From NCBI GenBank assembly GCA_963815505.1, contig CAWFGU010000021.1, positions 1-64,000 on the forward strand: a stretch of DNA of 64,000 nt, written 5' to 3'. This stretch comes from CAXBBB01 sp963815505 (GTDB lineage Bacteria; Bacteroidota; Rhodothermia; Rhodothermales; BA12). A program made the position numbers and the translations under genes. Below are positions 26,679 to 36,598 of the stretch, piece after piece (position 1 is the first letter of the stretch; every line of letters begins with the position of its first letter). The notes below the pieces were generated by a model, which had not been told where the DNA came from, did not search any database, and was given only the letters and a program-made list of their open reading frames with translations.

Positions 26679-28313
26679 ATGCTCGCCCTCGTTCTCGTCT
26701 GCGCCGCCGTCGCCCTGATCCTCGCCGGATGGCGCATCGGTCAGCGCGGACGCTACTTCCTCCACGTCTTCCAACTCGAAGGCTACAAGACCAACGAGTA
26801 CCGCGCGTGGGCGGCAAGCCGAACCGGAAGCCACGTCTGGCGCCTGTCGCACACGCTCGGCCTGCTCGTGATCGCCCTGGCTGCGCTGGGACTGTGGGCC
26901 GGACTGGGCTGGTGGATCGTGCCGGTCGCGCTGCTGCTCTACGGAATCGCCTTCTTCTCGGCCAAACTCTACCGCTCGGCGCGCATCAAGAAGCCGCTCG
27001 CATGGACCGATCGCATGAAGCGACTCCGCATCGCTGTCGTCGCTTGGACGCTGGTGCCCATCGTCGGCGGCATCCTGGCAGGCTTCCACTTTGGATACGG
27101 CGCGGCCGATGCCTTCGCCGGATGGATCGCCGTTCTCGCCGGGCTGTGGGCGGCTGATCTGGGCGCTCCGTTGTGGTCGCTGCTCGGCGGCTACGTCACC
27201 AAACCGGTCGAGAACAGCGTGCAAGAAGGCTTCAAGCGTCAGGCGCGAGCGACACTGGCGGCTCGGCCCGACTTGCAGGTGCTCGGCATTACGGGCAGCT
27301 ATGGCAAAACGAGTGTCAAGTTCATCATCGCCGAACTGCTCAAGCAGAAGTACAACGTGCTTGCCACGCCGAGTAGCTACAACACGCCGATGGGCATTTG
27401 CCTGGTCATCAACACCAAACTCAAGAGCGAGCATCAGATCTTGCTCCTCGAAATGGGGATGCGCTACCCCGGCGACATCGAGGAGTTATGCGACATCGCG
27501 CGGCCGCATAAGGCTGTCCTCACGAGCATCGGTATGGCGCACCTCGAAACGATGGGGTCGATCGACGCGATTGCACACGAAAAGGCGCGATTTTGGAGCA
27601 CATGAAGCCCGGCGGCGACGCGATCCTCAACGGCGACGACGAGCGCGTCCGCGTCCTCTCGGGCGTCAGCGGCAAGCAGTGGCGCGTCTCGCTCGACGAC
27701 GAGTCGGCCGAGATCTATGGCTCCGATGTCAGCTACGGCAAAGAAGGTGTCCGCCTGACCGTGCGCGACGACACCGGTGAGACGGCCGAGATCAAGGCTA
27801 AGCTGCTTGGCCAGCACAACGTGATCAACCTGCTGATCGGAGTCGCCGTGGCACGCAGCTATGGACTGCGCTTGCGTCAAATCGCCGCTGCCGCAAGCCG
27901 CATCGAGCCGACCGATCACCGCCTGGCGTTGCGCGAAGAAGCGGGTCTGACCGTCATCGACGACGCGTTCAACTCCAACCCCGTCGGCGCGCGCAACGCC
28001 GTCGAGATCCTGGGCCAGATGGACGGCAAACGCGTCATCGTCACGCCCGGCATGGTCGAGTTCGGAGACCGGCAGTACGACGAAAACAAAATCTTCGGCA
28101 CCCACATCGCCCGGCACGCCGATCTCGCGATCCTCGTCGGCCAGGAGCAGACGCGCCCGATCCAGGACGGCCTGCGCGAAGCAGGCTACCCCGACGACCA
28201 GATCGCCGTCGTCAGACACGTTGTTCGAAGCCCGAGACGTCGTCCGCGCCCGCACCAAGCCCGGCGACACCGTCCTCTACGAAAACGACCTACCGGATCA
28301 GTACAATGGATAG
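26679..28313 (+). CDS. MurF-like Mur ligase with N-terminal membrane domain (two frameshifts)
   Basis: About 544 aa after repair. Residues 1-170 form four or five hydrophobic helices, with 'QLEGYKTNEYRAWA' after the first. This replaces the usual UDP-binding domain. The ATP-grasping Mur motif is 'GITGSYGKTSVK' (~205-216), followed by 'SYNTPMGICL' and 'LLEMGMRYPGDIE'. The C-terminal ligase domain holds 'DDAFNSNPVGARNAVE' and ends 'GDTVLYENDLPDQYNG'. The frame breaks at ~27590 (one base missing; 'EKAR' should run into 'ILEHMKPGG') and at ~28213 (one surplus A; 'IAVV' should run into 'DTLFEARDVVRA'). The two cancel out, so the total length is divisible by three. It joins a D-amino dipeptide or similar to a precursor in cell-wall synthesis, by family; the exact substrate is uncertain. 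Confidence 0.82.
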
Positions 28314-28341
28314 TGTATATTGGCGCTAACTTGCTTTTGCC

Positions 28342-29243
28342 ATGCGTCTTTTTGTTCTATTTCTTCTCACCGCACCGTTTCTCACCGGCTGCGACCCCTG
28401 CGCGACTTTCGGGATGGGTGGTTACAACGACCAAGATGTCGTGCTGACACAACCTCTACCTGACACAGGCGCTAGTGTAGGCGAATCGTTTTCTGTCGAC
28501 TTTTCGAGGTACTGGCGATACGAAGCAGGTGACGAATGCACTGCACCATATAAATCGACGCCTCCCATAATGTGGGCGGAATCGTCGTCGAGTGATGTGG
28601 AGCTTCGATTCGAGAGTCATACGCTAGTCGGCACTGTAGGGCGTGATGCTGCTCGAGCGCGGAAACGCGTCAATGCGATGGACGTTCGTCCGGACCGTCA
28701 TCGGTCGCGACCCCACTTCGCGAAGTAGAGAACGTAGAGATACGGGTCTTTGGGAGAGAGGAAGGATACTCGACCAGTCCTTACCCCAACTATTCTCGGT
28801 CGCCCAGCCCAGCGTCGTTCCGCCTGAGCACCGGGAAAGAACTATCGCCCGACTATGCTCCAAGCCCTACCAAGATCTCGGGCAGGCGGGTACTACGAGT
28901 GCTTCACTCACCATCTGTATTTACGGGCGGCGATACACTCACGCTGCACGCGGATGTGATCGACACAGCGACAGGGTTGGCTATCACCGTCGCGTCGCGC
29001 GGTGAACCACCTCGACGATATGGCTTTTCTCCCTTGCAGTTGGTTTGGGGTGTGGATGACTCAAAAGTGTACTGGCGGGAAGGGGGACACAGCGGGCCTT
29101 TGGGATACCTGCCCGGCTTCTCAGTGGCGCCGGATTCTATTCGCGTATTGGTGCGAGAAGGCACCGATGAGGTGACGGGGGTCGTTCATGCGGACACTTA
29201 TCTGGGCAGTGAGGCATTAGCCTTTCACATCGTCTCGGAGTAG
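28342..29243 (+). pseudogene. Lipoprotein of unknown function, frameshifted
   Basis: The N-terminus in frame from 28342 reads as a lipoprotein (MRLFVLFLLTAPFLTGCDPC, lipobox LTGC) and continues to about 28640 ('VELRFESHTLVGTVG'). The C-terminal part, from ~28722 to the stop at 29243, lies in another frame: 'EVENVEIRVFGREEGYSTSP', 'VFTGGDTLTLHADVIDTATG', 'SVAPDSIRVLVREGTDEVTG'. Between them a third frame offers 'ERGNASMRWTFV', so either one base is missing or two are surplus. Base composition is visibly less GC-rich than its neighbours, and there is no recognised family. It is probably an intact exported lipoprotein disrupted by sequencing indels, or a decaying gene. Confidence 0.55.
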
Positions 29244-29260
29244 TCTAGGCTCCCGTTAAG

Positions 29261-30205
29261 CTACGCTCCCACAGGCGCCAGTCGCCCGGCGAGGAGGTAG
29301 AGGACGGCCATGCGCACGGCGACCCCGTTGGTGACCTGGTCGAGGATGACGGCGTTGGGACTGTCGGCGACTTCGCTGCTCAGCTCGACGCCTCGGTTGA
29401 TCGGGCCGGGATGCAGGATGCGCAGATCAGGATGGCGATCCAGGTGCTCGGGGCGCAAGCCGAACTGCTGGTGGTACTCGCGCAGGCTGGGAAACAGGCC
29501 GGCACCCTGGCGCTCGAGTTGCAAACGCAGCGCCATCGCCACGTTGCAGCCTTCGAGTGCTTCGTCGAGTCGGTGCGTAACGCGGACGCCCATCTCCTCT
29601 ACGCCGCGCGGAAGCATCGTCGGCGGGCCGCAGAGGGTGACGTTGGCGCCGAGCGCGTTCAGGCCGTAGATGTTGGAGCGAGCGACGCGGCTGTGCGTGA
29701 TGTCGCCGATGATCGACACGTTCAAGCCCTCGAAGCCTGGCGTCACGCCGGACATCGTGAGCAGATCAAGCAGGGCCTGAGTCGGGTGCTCGTGCGCGCC
29801 GTCGCCCGCGTTAACGACGACAGCATCGATGCAGCGCGTGAGGTAGTGCGCGGCTCCAGGCGAGGCGTGGCGGATCACCGCCACGTCGGTCTTCATCGCT
29901 TCAAGGTTGCGCGCGGTGTCTTTGAGCGTCTCGCCCTTGCTGACCGACGAACCCGACGCGCTAAAGTTGACCACGTCGGCGGACAGGCGCTTTTCGGCCA
30001 GTTCGAACGAGATGCGCGTCCGCGTGCTGCTCTCGAAAAACAGGTTTACGACAGTGACGCCTCGGAGCGTCGGCACCTTTTTGATCGGGCGCTCCAACAC
30101 GGCCCGAAACTCGCGCGCGGTGTCGAGAATCAGACGGATTTCGTCGGCGCCATAGTCGGCCAGCCCCAACAGGTGCCGGTGGCGCAGTTCGGTCAGTTCG
30201 CTCAT
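29261..30205 (-). CDS. pyrB: Aspartate carbamoyltransferase catalytic subunit
   Basis: 314 aa. It condenses carbamoyl phosphate and aspartate in pyrimidine synthesis. The carbamoyl-phosphate loop 'FFESSTRTRISFELAEKRL' (~54-72), 'SSVSKGETLKDT', 'RHASPGAAHY', 'NAGDGAHEHPTQALLDLLT' and 'HPGPINRGVEL' are all present. Length is that of a catalytic subunit; no regulatory pyrI is seen. The ATG overlaps the pyrR stop by four bases, so the pair is translationally coupled. Confidence 0.97.
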   Translation of the reverse strand: MSELTELRHRHLLGLADYGADEIRLILDTAREFRAVLERPIKKVPTLRGVTVVNLFFESSTRTRISFELAEKRLSADVVNFSASGSSVSKGETLKDTARNLEAMKTDVAVIRHASPGAAHYLTRCIDAVVVNAGDGAHEHPTQALLDLLTMSGVTPGFEGLNVSIIGDITHSRVARSNIYGLNALGANVTLCGPPTMLPRGVEEMGVRVTHRLDEALEGCNVAMALRLQLERQGAGLFPSLREYHQQFGLRPEHLDRHPDLRILHPGPINRGVELSSEVADSPNAVILDQVTNGVAVRMAVLYLLAGRLAPVGA

Positions 30206-30777
30206 GTCTGGTCGGGCGTTACGTCAACGAGCCACACGCCCTCTCTCTCGTCTACGTCCGACAGGCGGACGCGCACTTCCTGGCCGGGCAGCGTCGGTAC
30301 GTGCATTCCCACGAAGTCCGGCGCAACCGGCAACTCGCGCAGCCCCCGATCGACGACGCACAGAAACCGGACGCTGGCCGGGCGGCCCATATCGAGCAAG
30401 GCGTCGAGGGCGGCGCGTGCGCTGCGGCCCGTGTAGAGCACGTCGTCGCACAAAACCAGGTGACGCCCTGTGATATCGAACGGCACGTCGGTGCGGCGGA
30501 CAGTCAGCGAACGCGCGCGCATCCGCACGTCGTCGCGGTACATCGTCGTGTCGAGGATGCCGACGGGCACGTCGATGCCTTCGAGCGCCTTGACGCGGGC
30601 CGCGATGCGCTGCGCGATGGGCACGCCCCGCACCTGCAGGCCGACCAGCGCGAGCGGCGGATGATCGGCATCGTCCGAGCGAGCGGCGATTACCTCGGCG
30701 ATCTGCCGCGCCATGCGGTCGAGCGTGCGGGCCAGATCGGCCTCGGTCATCAGGTGCGCCGTAACGCGGTCGGCCAT
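30202..30777 (-). CDS. pyrR: Bifunctional PyrR regulator / uracil phosphoribosyltransferase
   Basis: 191 aa. I start at 30777 (MADRVTAHLMTEADLARTL); an ATG ten codons earlier adds only a Pro-rich tail. The PRPP-binding motif 'HLVLCDDVLYTGRSARAALD' is clear, with 'VGLQVRGVPIAQRIAARV' and 'DTTMYRDDVRMR', the PyrR signature. In known systems PyrR binds pyrimidine-operon leader RNA and controls attenuation. No obvious PyrR-binding anti-antiterminator is seen in the short upstream region, so regulation here is unproven. It precedes pyrB by a 4-bp overlap. Confidence 0.95.
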   Translation of the reverse strand: MADRVTAHLMTEADLARTLDRMARQIAEVIAARSDDADHPPLALVGLQVRGVPIAQRIAARVKALEGIDVPVGILDTTMYRDDVRMRARSLTVRRTDVPFDITGRHLVLCDDVLYTGRSARAALDALLDMGRPASVRFLCVVDRGLRELPVAPDFVGMHVPTLPGQEVRVRLSDVDEREGVWLVDVTPDQT

Positions 30778-30838
30778 CGGCGGGAGGGGCGTGGAGTGGA
30801 GCGGCAAACTACGGCGGCTCGGCTTCGTCTGAACGGGA

Positions 30839-31084
30839 TCAGGAAGCCGACTCAGCGCCCTTGGTCATACCCCACACGACCACGTTGATCTGCGCTAGTG
30901 AGACAACGAGCAGCAAGAGGGGCAGCCCGTCCCATCCGAGCATTGTTCGGTCTTTGTCAATCAGCAAAGTCGTCATTGCCAGCACGATGAGCGTAGAGCT
31001 CACCACCCGCATTCGAGTGCTAAACCTCTTCTGCTTCGCTGCAACAGTGCGCCCTACCTCGGTCTTCATCGGCTCAGGCGTCAT
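30839..31084 (-). CDS. Small membrane protein, unknown
   Basis: 81 aa (or 76 from the second ATG). Two hydrophobic stretches, 'VVSSTLIVLAMTTLLI' and 'LPLLLLVVSLAQINVVVWGM', are separated by the charged 'DKDRTMLGWDG'; a basic N-terminus suggests the inside. No family recognised. It overlaps a 53-codon frame upstream by 11 bp and lies before pyrR on the same strand. Confidence 0.5.
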   Translation of the reverse strand: MTPEPMKTEVGRTVAAKQKRFSTRMRVVSSTLIVLAMTTLLIDKDRTMLGWDGLPLLLLVVSLAQINVVVWGMTKGAESAS

Positions 31085-31235
31085 CTGCGCACCACAGTTT
31101 GTCCCCCGAGCAGCGTCCAGCCGACGTGGCGACGCCGCCCATCGCGAGGATCAGCAGCGCCAGCGAAGCGACTTCGGCGCGCGGCGTGCAGTCGGAATCG
31201 GACTTGGATGCTCGTTTGAGTAGATAGTCAGACAT
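31074..31235 (-). CDS. Very small ORF, possible membrane peptide
   Basis: 53 codons: MSDYLLKRASKSDSDCTP..., with a hydrophobic centre 'VASLALLILAMGGVATSAG' and a Cys-containing tail. Its stop overlaps the start of the 81-aa gene, as in a small operon. It is below the size at which coding can be judged from sequence alone. Confidence 0.3.
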   Translation of the reverse strand: MSDYLLKRASKSDSDCTPRAEVASLALLILAMGGVATSAGRCSGDKLWCADDA

Positions 31236-31249
31236 ACTCACTGGATGAG

Positions 31250-31633
31250 TCAGTTGGCAGCCGCTTTGAGGTGAAACAGCGGGATCGACACGCGGAAGCG
31301 GGCGCCGTTGGCGTATTCCATCAGATACGTCCCTTCCATGGTGCCTTCGGGCGCGCGCAGAATGACGTAGCTGTCGTACTCGTGGACCTCACCGGACGCC
31401 AGAATAGGTTGCTGACCGATCACGCCTTCGCCTTCGACTTCTTGCACCTTGCCGTCGCGGTCGCGGATGTGCCAGTGTCTGCGGACGAGTTGCACGTCGG
31501 CCAATCCGCGATTTTCGATGCGCACCAGGTAGGTGAACACGAACTTGCGCGCCATCCAGTCCGACTGCGCGTCGAGGTAAACCGGGCGGACGGTGACGGC
31601 AATGTCCTGCGTGGTGGCAGTGTAGGGGATCAT
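31250..31633 (-). CDS. apaG: ApaG domain protein
   Basis: 127 aa. 'VTVRPVYLDAQSD' at the N-terminus, 'FVFTYLVRIENRGLADVQLV', 'RRHWHIRDRDGKVQEVEGEG', 'VIGQQPILASGEVHEYDSY' and 'GTMEGTYLMEYANG' give the ApaG fold and signature almost in full. It is a small cytoplasmic beta-sandwich; in enterobacteria it is linked to Co/Mg resistance and Ap4A metabolism, with its biochemical role still unclear. It begins at the ATG at 31633, where conservation starts. Confidence 0.95.
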   Translation of the reverse strand: MIPYTATTQDIAVTVRPVYLDAQSDWMARKFVFTYLVRIENRGLADVQLVRRHWHIRDRDGKVQEVEGEGVIGQQPILASGEVHEYDSYVILRAPEGTMEGTYLMEYANGARFRVSIPLFHLKAAAN

Positions 31634-31732
31634 GCGAGCGGGGCTGTGGGCTGCCAACACGTGGAGGGGGGCGATGTTGCGGTCATTCGCTCAGGCGAGC
31701 GCTTGTGTGTGCTGCCTTCGGCTGCGCGAGGC

Positions 31733-31758
31733 CTTCTTTTCGCTTGAACGAAAAGAAG
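31733..31758. repeat. Perfect 10-bp inverted repeat
   Basis: CTTCTTTTCG / CGAAAAGAAG with the 6-nt loop CTTGAA, in the 365-bp spacer between apaG (minus) and korA (plus). A second small hairpin (CGCTC/GAGCG) lies ~40 bp to the left. The rest of the spacer shows no gene. It could be a transcription terminator, or a dispersed palindrome. Confidence 0.6.
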
Positions 31759-31998
31759 CAAAGGTTCGAGGCTGGACTCGCTCCGCCTGACGCTGCGGCC
31801 GCTCGCTAAAATCGTCCAGACTCGCCCGCTCTGCCCACTCAAACAGGACACTTTCTTGGCGCTCGCTCGCTCTGGGTTTTGATTGCTGGACTGCGATCAG
31901 GCCGGTCTCATTTTCCACCTGCTTCACCCTCTCCCCTACAGATCGTGTGGTTTGATCCGACCGAGAACCCGATCTCGCCAAATCCACCTGCCCTTCGC

Positions 31999-33939
31999 AT
32001 GCCTGGCGAACAGCACCCCACGCGTGCCGTTGAGAGATCGTCCACCCAACCCGCCCGACTCGTGCTCGAAACCGAAGCCGTCGCACCATCCGCCAAGCCG
32101 CTCAAGACGATTCCGTCCGCTGTGATCCTGTTCGCGGGCGACAGCGGCGACGGGATGCAGATCACCGGCGCGCAGTTCACGCTGGCGACGGCTCTGGCGC
32201 GCAACGACCTGGCGACGCTGCCCGACTTCCCCGCCGAGATTCGCGCGCCTGCCGGGACTCCGTACGGCGTGTCGGGCTTCCAGCTTCACTTCGGATCGGA
32301 CACCATCCGCACGCCCGGCGACGACGTAGACCTGCTCGTGGCGATGAACCCAGCGGCGCTGGTCAAGAACTTGGAGCGCGTTCGGCTAGGCGGGACGATC
32401 ATCGTCAACTCGGATGCGTTCGACGCGCGCGGCCTCGAGCTGGCCAAACTGGACGCCAACCCGCTCAACGATCTGAGCCTGGGCGAGCGGTTTCAGGTGA
32501 TCGAGATAGGGCTGACGACCATCGTTCGCGAGGCGCTCAAGGACAGCGGCCTGAACACCAAGGAGATGGACCGCTCCAAGAACATGTTCGCGCTGGGACT
32601 GGCGCTGTGGCTTTACGCGCGTCCGCTTGACTCGGCGCTGGACTGGGCCGCCAAGAAGTTCGCCAAAAACGCTGCCGTCCGCGACGCCAACCTGCTGCTG
32701 CTGCGCAAGGGGTTTCACTACGGCGAAACGATCGAGGCCTTTGCCGTCCGCTACGACGTACGCCCTGCCGAACTCCCCAAAGGCCGCTACCGCGCGATCC
32801 GAGGCGCCGAGGCTCTGGCTCTGGGACTCGTCACCGCCGGTCAGCGCAGCGGGCTGACGATCTTCTATGGCACCTACCCGATCACGCCCGCATCCGATCT
32901 GCTCCACGAGTTGAGCAAGCACAAAAACTTTGGCGTGGCGACGGTTCAAGCCGAAGACGAAATAGCCGCCGTCGGCGCCGCGCTCGGAGCTAGTTTTGGC
33001 GGAGCACTCGGGGTGACCGGCACGAGCGGACCGGGCATGGCGCTCAAGACCGAGACGATCGGTCTGGCGATCATGACCGAGCTTCCCATGGTGATCGTCA
33101 ACGTGCAACGGGGAGGCCCATCGACCGGTTTGCCGACCAAGACCGAGCAGTCCGACCTGCTCCAGGCGCTCTACGGACGGAACGGCGAGGCTCCGCTTCC
33201 CGTCATTGCCGCGTCGACGCCCGGCGACTGCTTCGAGGCCGCCTACGAAGCCTGCCGCATCGCGGTGAAGTATCGGACGCCGGTCGTGCTGCTCTCGGAC
33301 GGCTACCTCGCCAACGGCAGCGAGCCGTGGCTTATTCCCGACCCATCGGCCCTGCTGCCCATCGAACCGGACTTCGCGCCCACACGCAAGGAGAGCGACG
33401 CGCCGTTTCTGCCTTACGTCCGCAACGACGAAACACTGGCGCGTCCGTGGGCCAAACCCGGCACGCCCGGACTCGAACACCGCATCGGCGGGCTGGAGAA
33501 GCAGAACGAGACCGGTAACGTCAGCTACGACGCGGCCAACCACCAACTGATGACCGACCTGCGCGCGGCCAAGACGCAGCGCATCGAGCGTGAACTGGGC
33601 CCGCCCGTCGTCGAGGGCGCGAGCAGCGGCAGCGTGCTCATCGTCGGCTGGGGGTCGACGCGTGGCGCCATCGAAGCGGCGGGCGAGCGGCTGCGCATGG
33701 AGGGATTTGCCGTCAGCAGTACCCATCTGCGTTGGCTCAATCCGCTGCCTCCGGGCTTGGACGAGCTATTCGCGCGCTTCGACCGTGTCCTGATCCCCGA
33801 ACTCAATATGGGGCAGCTCAGCCGCGTGCTGCGCGAGCGCTTCCTGATCGACTGCGCCCAACTCAACAAGGTGCAGGGCGCGCCGTTCAAGGCGTCCGAG
33901 ATCGAAGCCGCCGCCCGGGCGCTGATCGGCGGCGCCTGA
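31999..33939 (+). CDS. korA: 2-oxoacid:ferredoxin oxidoreductase, fused gamma-alpha subunit
   Basis: 646 aa. It oxidatively decarboxylates a 2-oxoacid (usually 2-oxoglutarate) to the acyl-CoA, reducing ferredoxin. The N-terminal gamma domain (~35-225) has 'ILFAGDSGDGMQITGAQFTL', 'FPAEIRAPAGTPYGVSGFQL' and 'VDLLVAMNPAALVKN'. The alpha domain (~265-640) has 'FYGTYPITPASDLLHELSK', 'VQAEDEIAAVGAALGASFGG', 'GTSGPGMALKTETIGLA' and 'VNVQRGGPSTGLPTKTEQSD', typical KorA. I start at 31999; about 40 residues upstream stay open but are not conserved. The beta subunit follows after a 187-bp spacer with palindromes. Confidence 0.93.
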   Translation: MPGEQHPTRAVERSSTQPARLVLETEAVAPSAKPLKTIPSAVILFAGDSGDGMQITGAQFTLATALARNDLATLPDFPAEIRAPAGTPYGVSGFQLHFGSDTIRTPGDDVDLLVAMNPAALVKNLERVRLGGTIIVNSDAFDARGLELAKLDANPLNDLSLGERFQVIEIGLTTIVREALKDSGLNTKEMDRSKNMFALGLALWLYARPLDSALDWAAKKFAKNAAVRDANLLLLRKGFHYGETIEAFAVRYDVRPAELPKGRYRAIRGAEALALGLVTAGQRSGLTIFYGTYPITPASDLLHELSKHKNFGVATVQAEDEIAAVGAALGASFGGALGVTGTSGPGMALKTETIGLAIMTELPMVIVNVQRGGPSTGLPTKTEQSDLLQALYGRNGEAPLPVIAASTPGDCFEAAYEACRIAVKYRTPVVLLSDGYLANGSEPWLIPDPSALLPIEPDFAPTRKESDAPFLPYVRNDETLARPWAKPGTPGLEHRIGGLEKQNETGNVSYDAANHQLMTDLRAAKTQRIERELGPPVVEGASSGSVLIVGWGSTRGAIEAAGERLRMEGFAVSSTHLRWLNPLPPGLDELFARFDRVLIPELNMGQLSRVLRERFLIDCAQLNKVQGAPFKASEIEAAARALIGGA

Positions 33940-33958
33940 CCACCCCGCCCTTCGGCCC

Positions 33959-34102
33959 CCCCTCCTCCGCGAGGAGGGGATGTTTCCGATGCAACTCCGC
34001 AGCCAGTCCGCCCCAATGCAACTCCGCAGCTAATCCATTTCCCCTCCACGATGCCCCCTGCGACCGTCCTCCCCTCCCGGAGGGGAGGTGCCCCGCAGGG
34101 GC
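33959..34102. repeat. Cluster of short GC-rich palindromes and a 15-bp direct repeat
   Basis: The korA-korB spacer holds three hairpins: CCCCTCCTC/GAGGAGGGG at 33959-33979, CCTCCCCTCC/GGAGGGGAGG at 34068-34088, and GCCCC/GGGGC at 34090-34102. Between them, ATGCAACTCCGCAGC occurs twice (33989-34003 and 34016-34030). The layout resembles REP-like elements dispersed in many genomes. Insertion between two subunit genes may affect the korA:korB mRNA ratio. Confidence 0.75.
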
Positions 34103-34126
34103 GGAGGGGTCCACGCCTCGTCTGAT

Positions 34127-35350
<1,224 letters not shown>

Positions 35351-35476
35351 CAGACAGATCGACTGACAGCAGGGATGCGCAGGGCTACTTATAAATCGTC
35401 CCTACCTGTCGGTTGCGCGCCCACATTGTAGCGTTCGGCGTTTCCGATGCGCAGACGCACGTGCGTTTCTTGCCGC

Positions 35477-36598
35477 ATGACGATTCTCTACGACGCCGCG
35501 TTTCAAGCCTACACGTTCGGACAGGGCCATCCATTCACACCGCAGCGTCAGGTGATGCTAATGGAGGCGCTGCGTGAGATGGGACACGACTTGGCCTTCG
35601 CGTCGCCGCCCGTCGCTACGACGGAGGATGTGCTGAGCATCCACGATGCCGATTTCGTCGCCGCCGTGCAGAAGGCCGGACGCGGCGAGGAAGTGCCGGT
35701 CGACGATCTGTGGAAATATGGGCTGAACACGCCAGACGTGCCGCTCTTCGAGGGCATGGACTACGCGGCGCGCGTACTCGTCGGCGGGACCAGGCACGGC
35801 GCTCTGCTCGCCGCCGAAACCTCTGAACCCGTCCTGATGCTGGGCGGAGGGTTGCACCACGCGCGCCGCGCCGAGGCGTCGGGCTTTTGCGTCTACTCGG
35901 ACCACGGGGTCGCCATCCGTGCGCTTCGGGACAAGGGGTTACGGGTCGCCTACCTGGACGTGGACGTGCACCACGGAGATGGCGTCGAGGGCCTGTTCTA
36001 CGACGACCCCGATGTGCTCACGATCTCGCTCCACCAAGACGGCCACACGCTGTATCCGGGAACGGGCAACGTGGAGGACATCGGCGAAGGCGCCGGAGCG
36101 GGCTACGCGCTCAACGTGCCGCTACTGCCCGAGACAGGCGACGAGGTGTATCTGCGCGCGTTCGAAACCGTCGTCCCGCACGCGCTGGCGTGGTTCGGAC
36201 CCGACGTACTGCTCGTCGAAGCCGGAGCCGATGCCCACCGTATCGACCCGCTCGCCAACCTCAACCTGTCGACGCACGCCTACCGCACGCTCTGGCGCCG
36301 CATCCATGAACTGGGGCGCGAGCACGCGGGCGGACGGATGCTCGTCACCCTGGGCGGCGGCTATCACCCCGACAGTTCGTCCCGCGTATGGCTGCTGCTG
36401 ATGGCCGAGTTGCTCGGCCTCGACCTCCCCGGCACGATGCCCGTCCAGTGGCGGAAGTATTGGACCGAAGTGACGCACACCCCATTCAGCGCTACGCTCG
36501 ACGACGCCGCTCCGACGACGACCGACGACTGGATTGCCGACCTGACGCGGCAGCGCACCAGCCAGCTTCTCGAGCGCTGCACCCGACTCTGGGTCTAG
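35477..36598 (+). CDS. Histone-deacetylase-family protein (AcuC-like)
   Basis: 373 aa. It is a zinc amidohydrolase of the arginase/deacetylase superfamily; bacterial members remove acetyl groups from proteins such as acetyl-CoA synthetase, or from polyamines. 'GGGLHHARRAEASGFCVYSD' supplies the paired catalytic His, 'YLDVDVHHGDGVEGLFYDD' the zinc Asp/His, 'SLHQDGHTLYPGTG' the next loop, and 'EAGADAHRIDPLANLNLS' the second zinc Asp. 'TLGGGYHPD' holds the late Tyr/His region. Start chosen at MTILYDAAFQ. Its stop abuts the stop of the convergent kinase gene. Confidence 0.92.
   Translation: MTILYDAAFQAYTFGQGHPFTPQRQVMLMEALREMGHDLAFASPPVATTEDVLSIHDADFVAAVQKAGRGEEVPVDDLWKYGLNTPDVPLFEGMDYAARVLVGGTRHGALLAAETSEPVLMLGGGLHHARRAEASGFCVYSDHGVAIRALRDKGLRVAYLDVDVHHGDGVEGLFYDDPDVLTISLHQDGHTLYPGTGNVEDIGEGAGAGYALNVPLLPETGDEVYLRAFETVVPHALAWFGPDVLLVEAGADAHRIDPLANLNLSTHAYRTLWRRIHELGREHAGGRMLVTLGGGYHPDSSSRVWLLLMAELLGLDLPGTMPVQWRKYWTEVTHTPFSATLDDAAPTTTDDWIADLTRQRTSQLLERCTRLWV

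Noticed and set aside
32386..33726. Minus-strand open frame of 446 codons opposite korA
   Set aside because: A shadow of a highly conserved gene; the predicted protein is low-complexity and unrecognisable.
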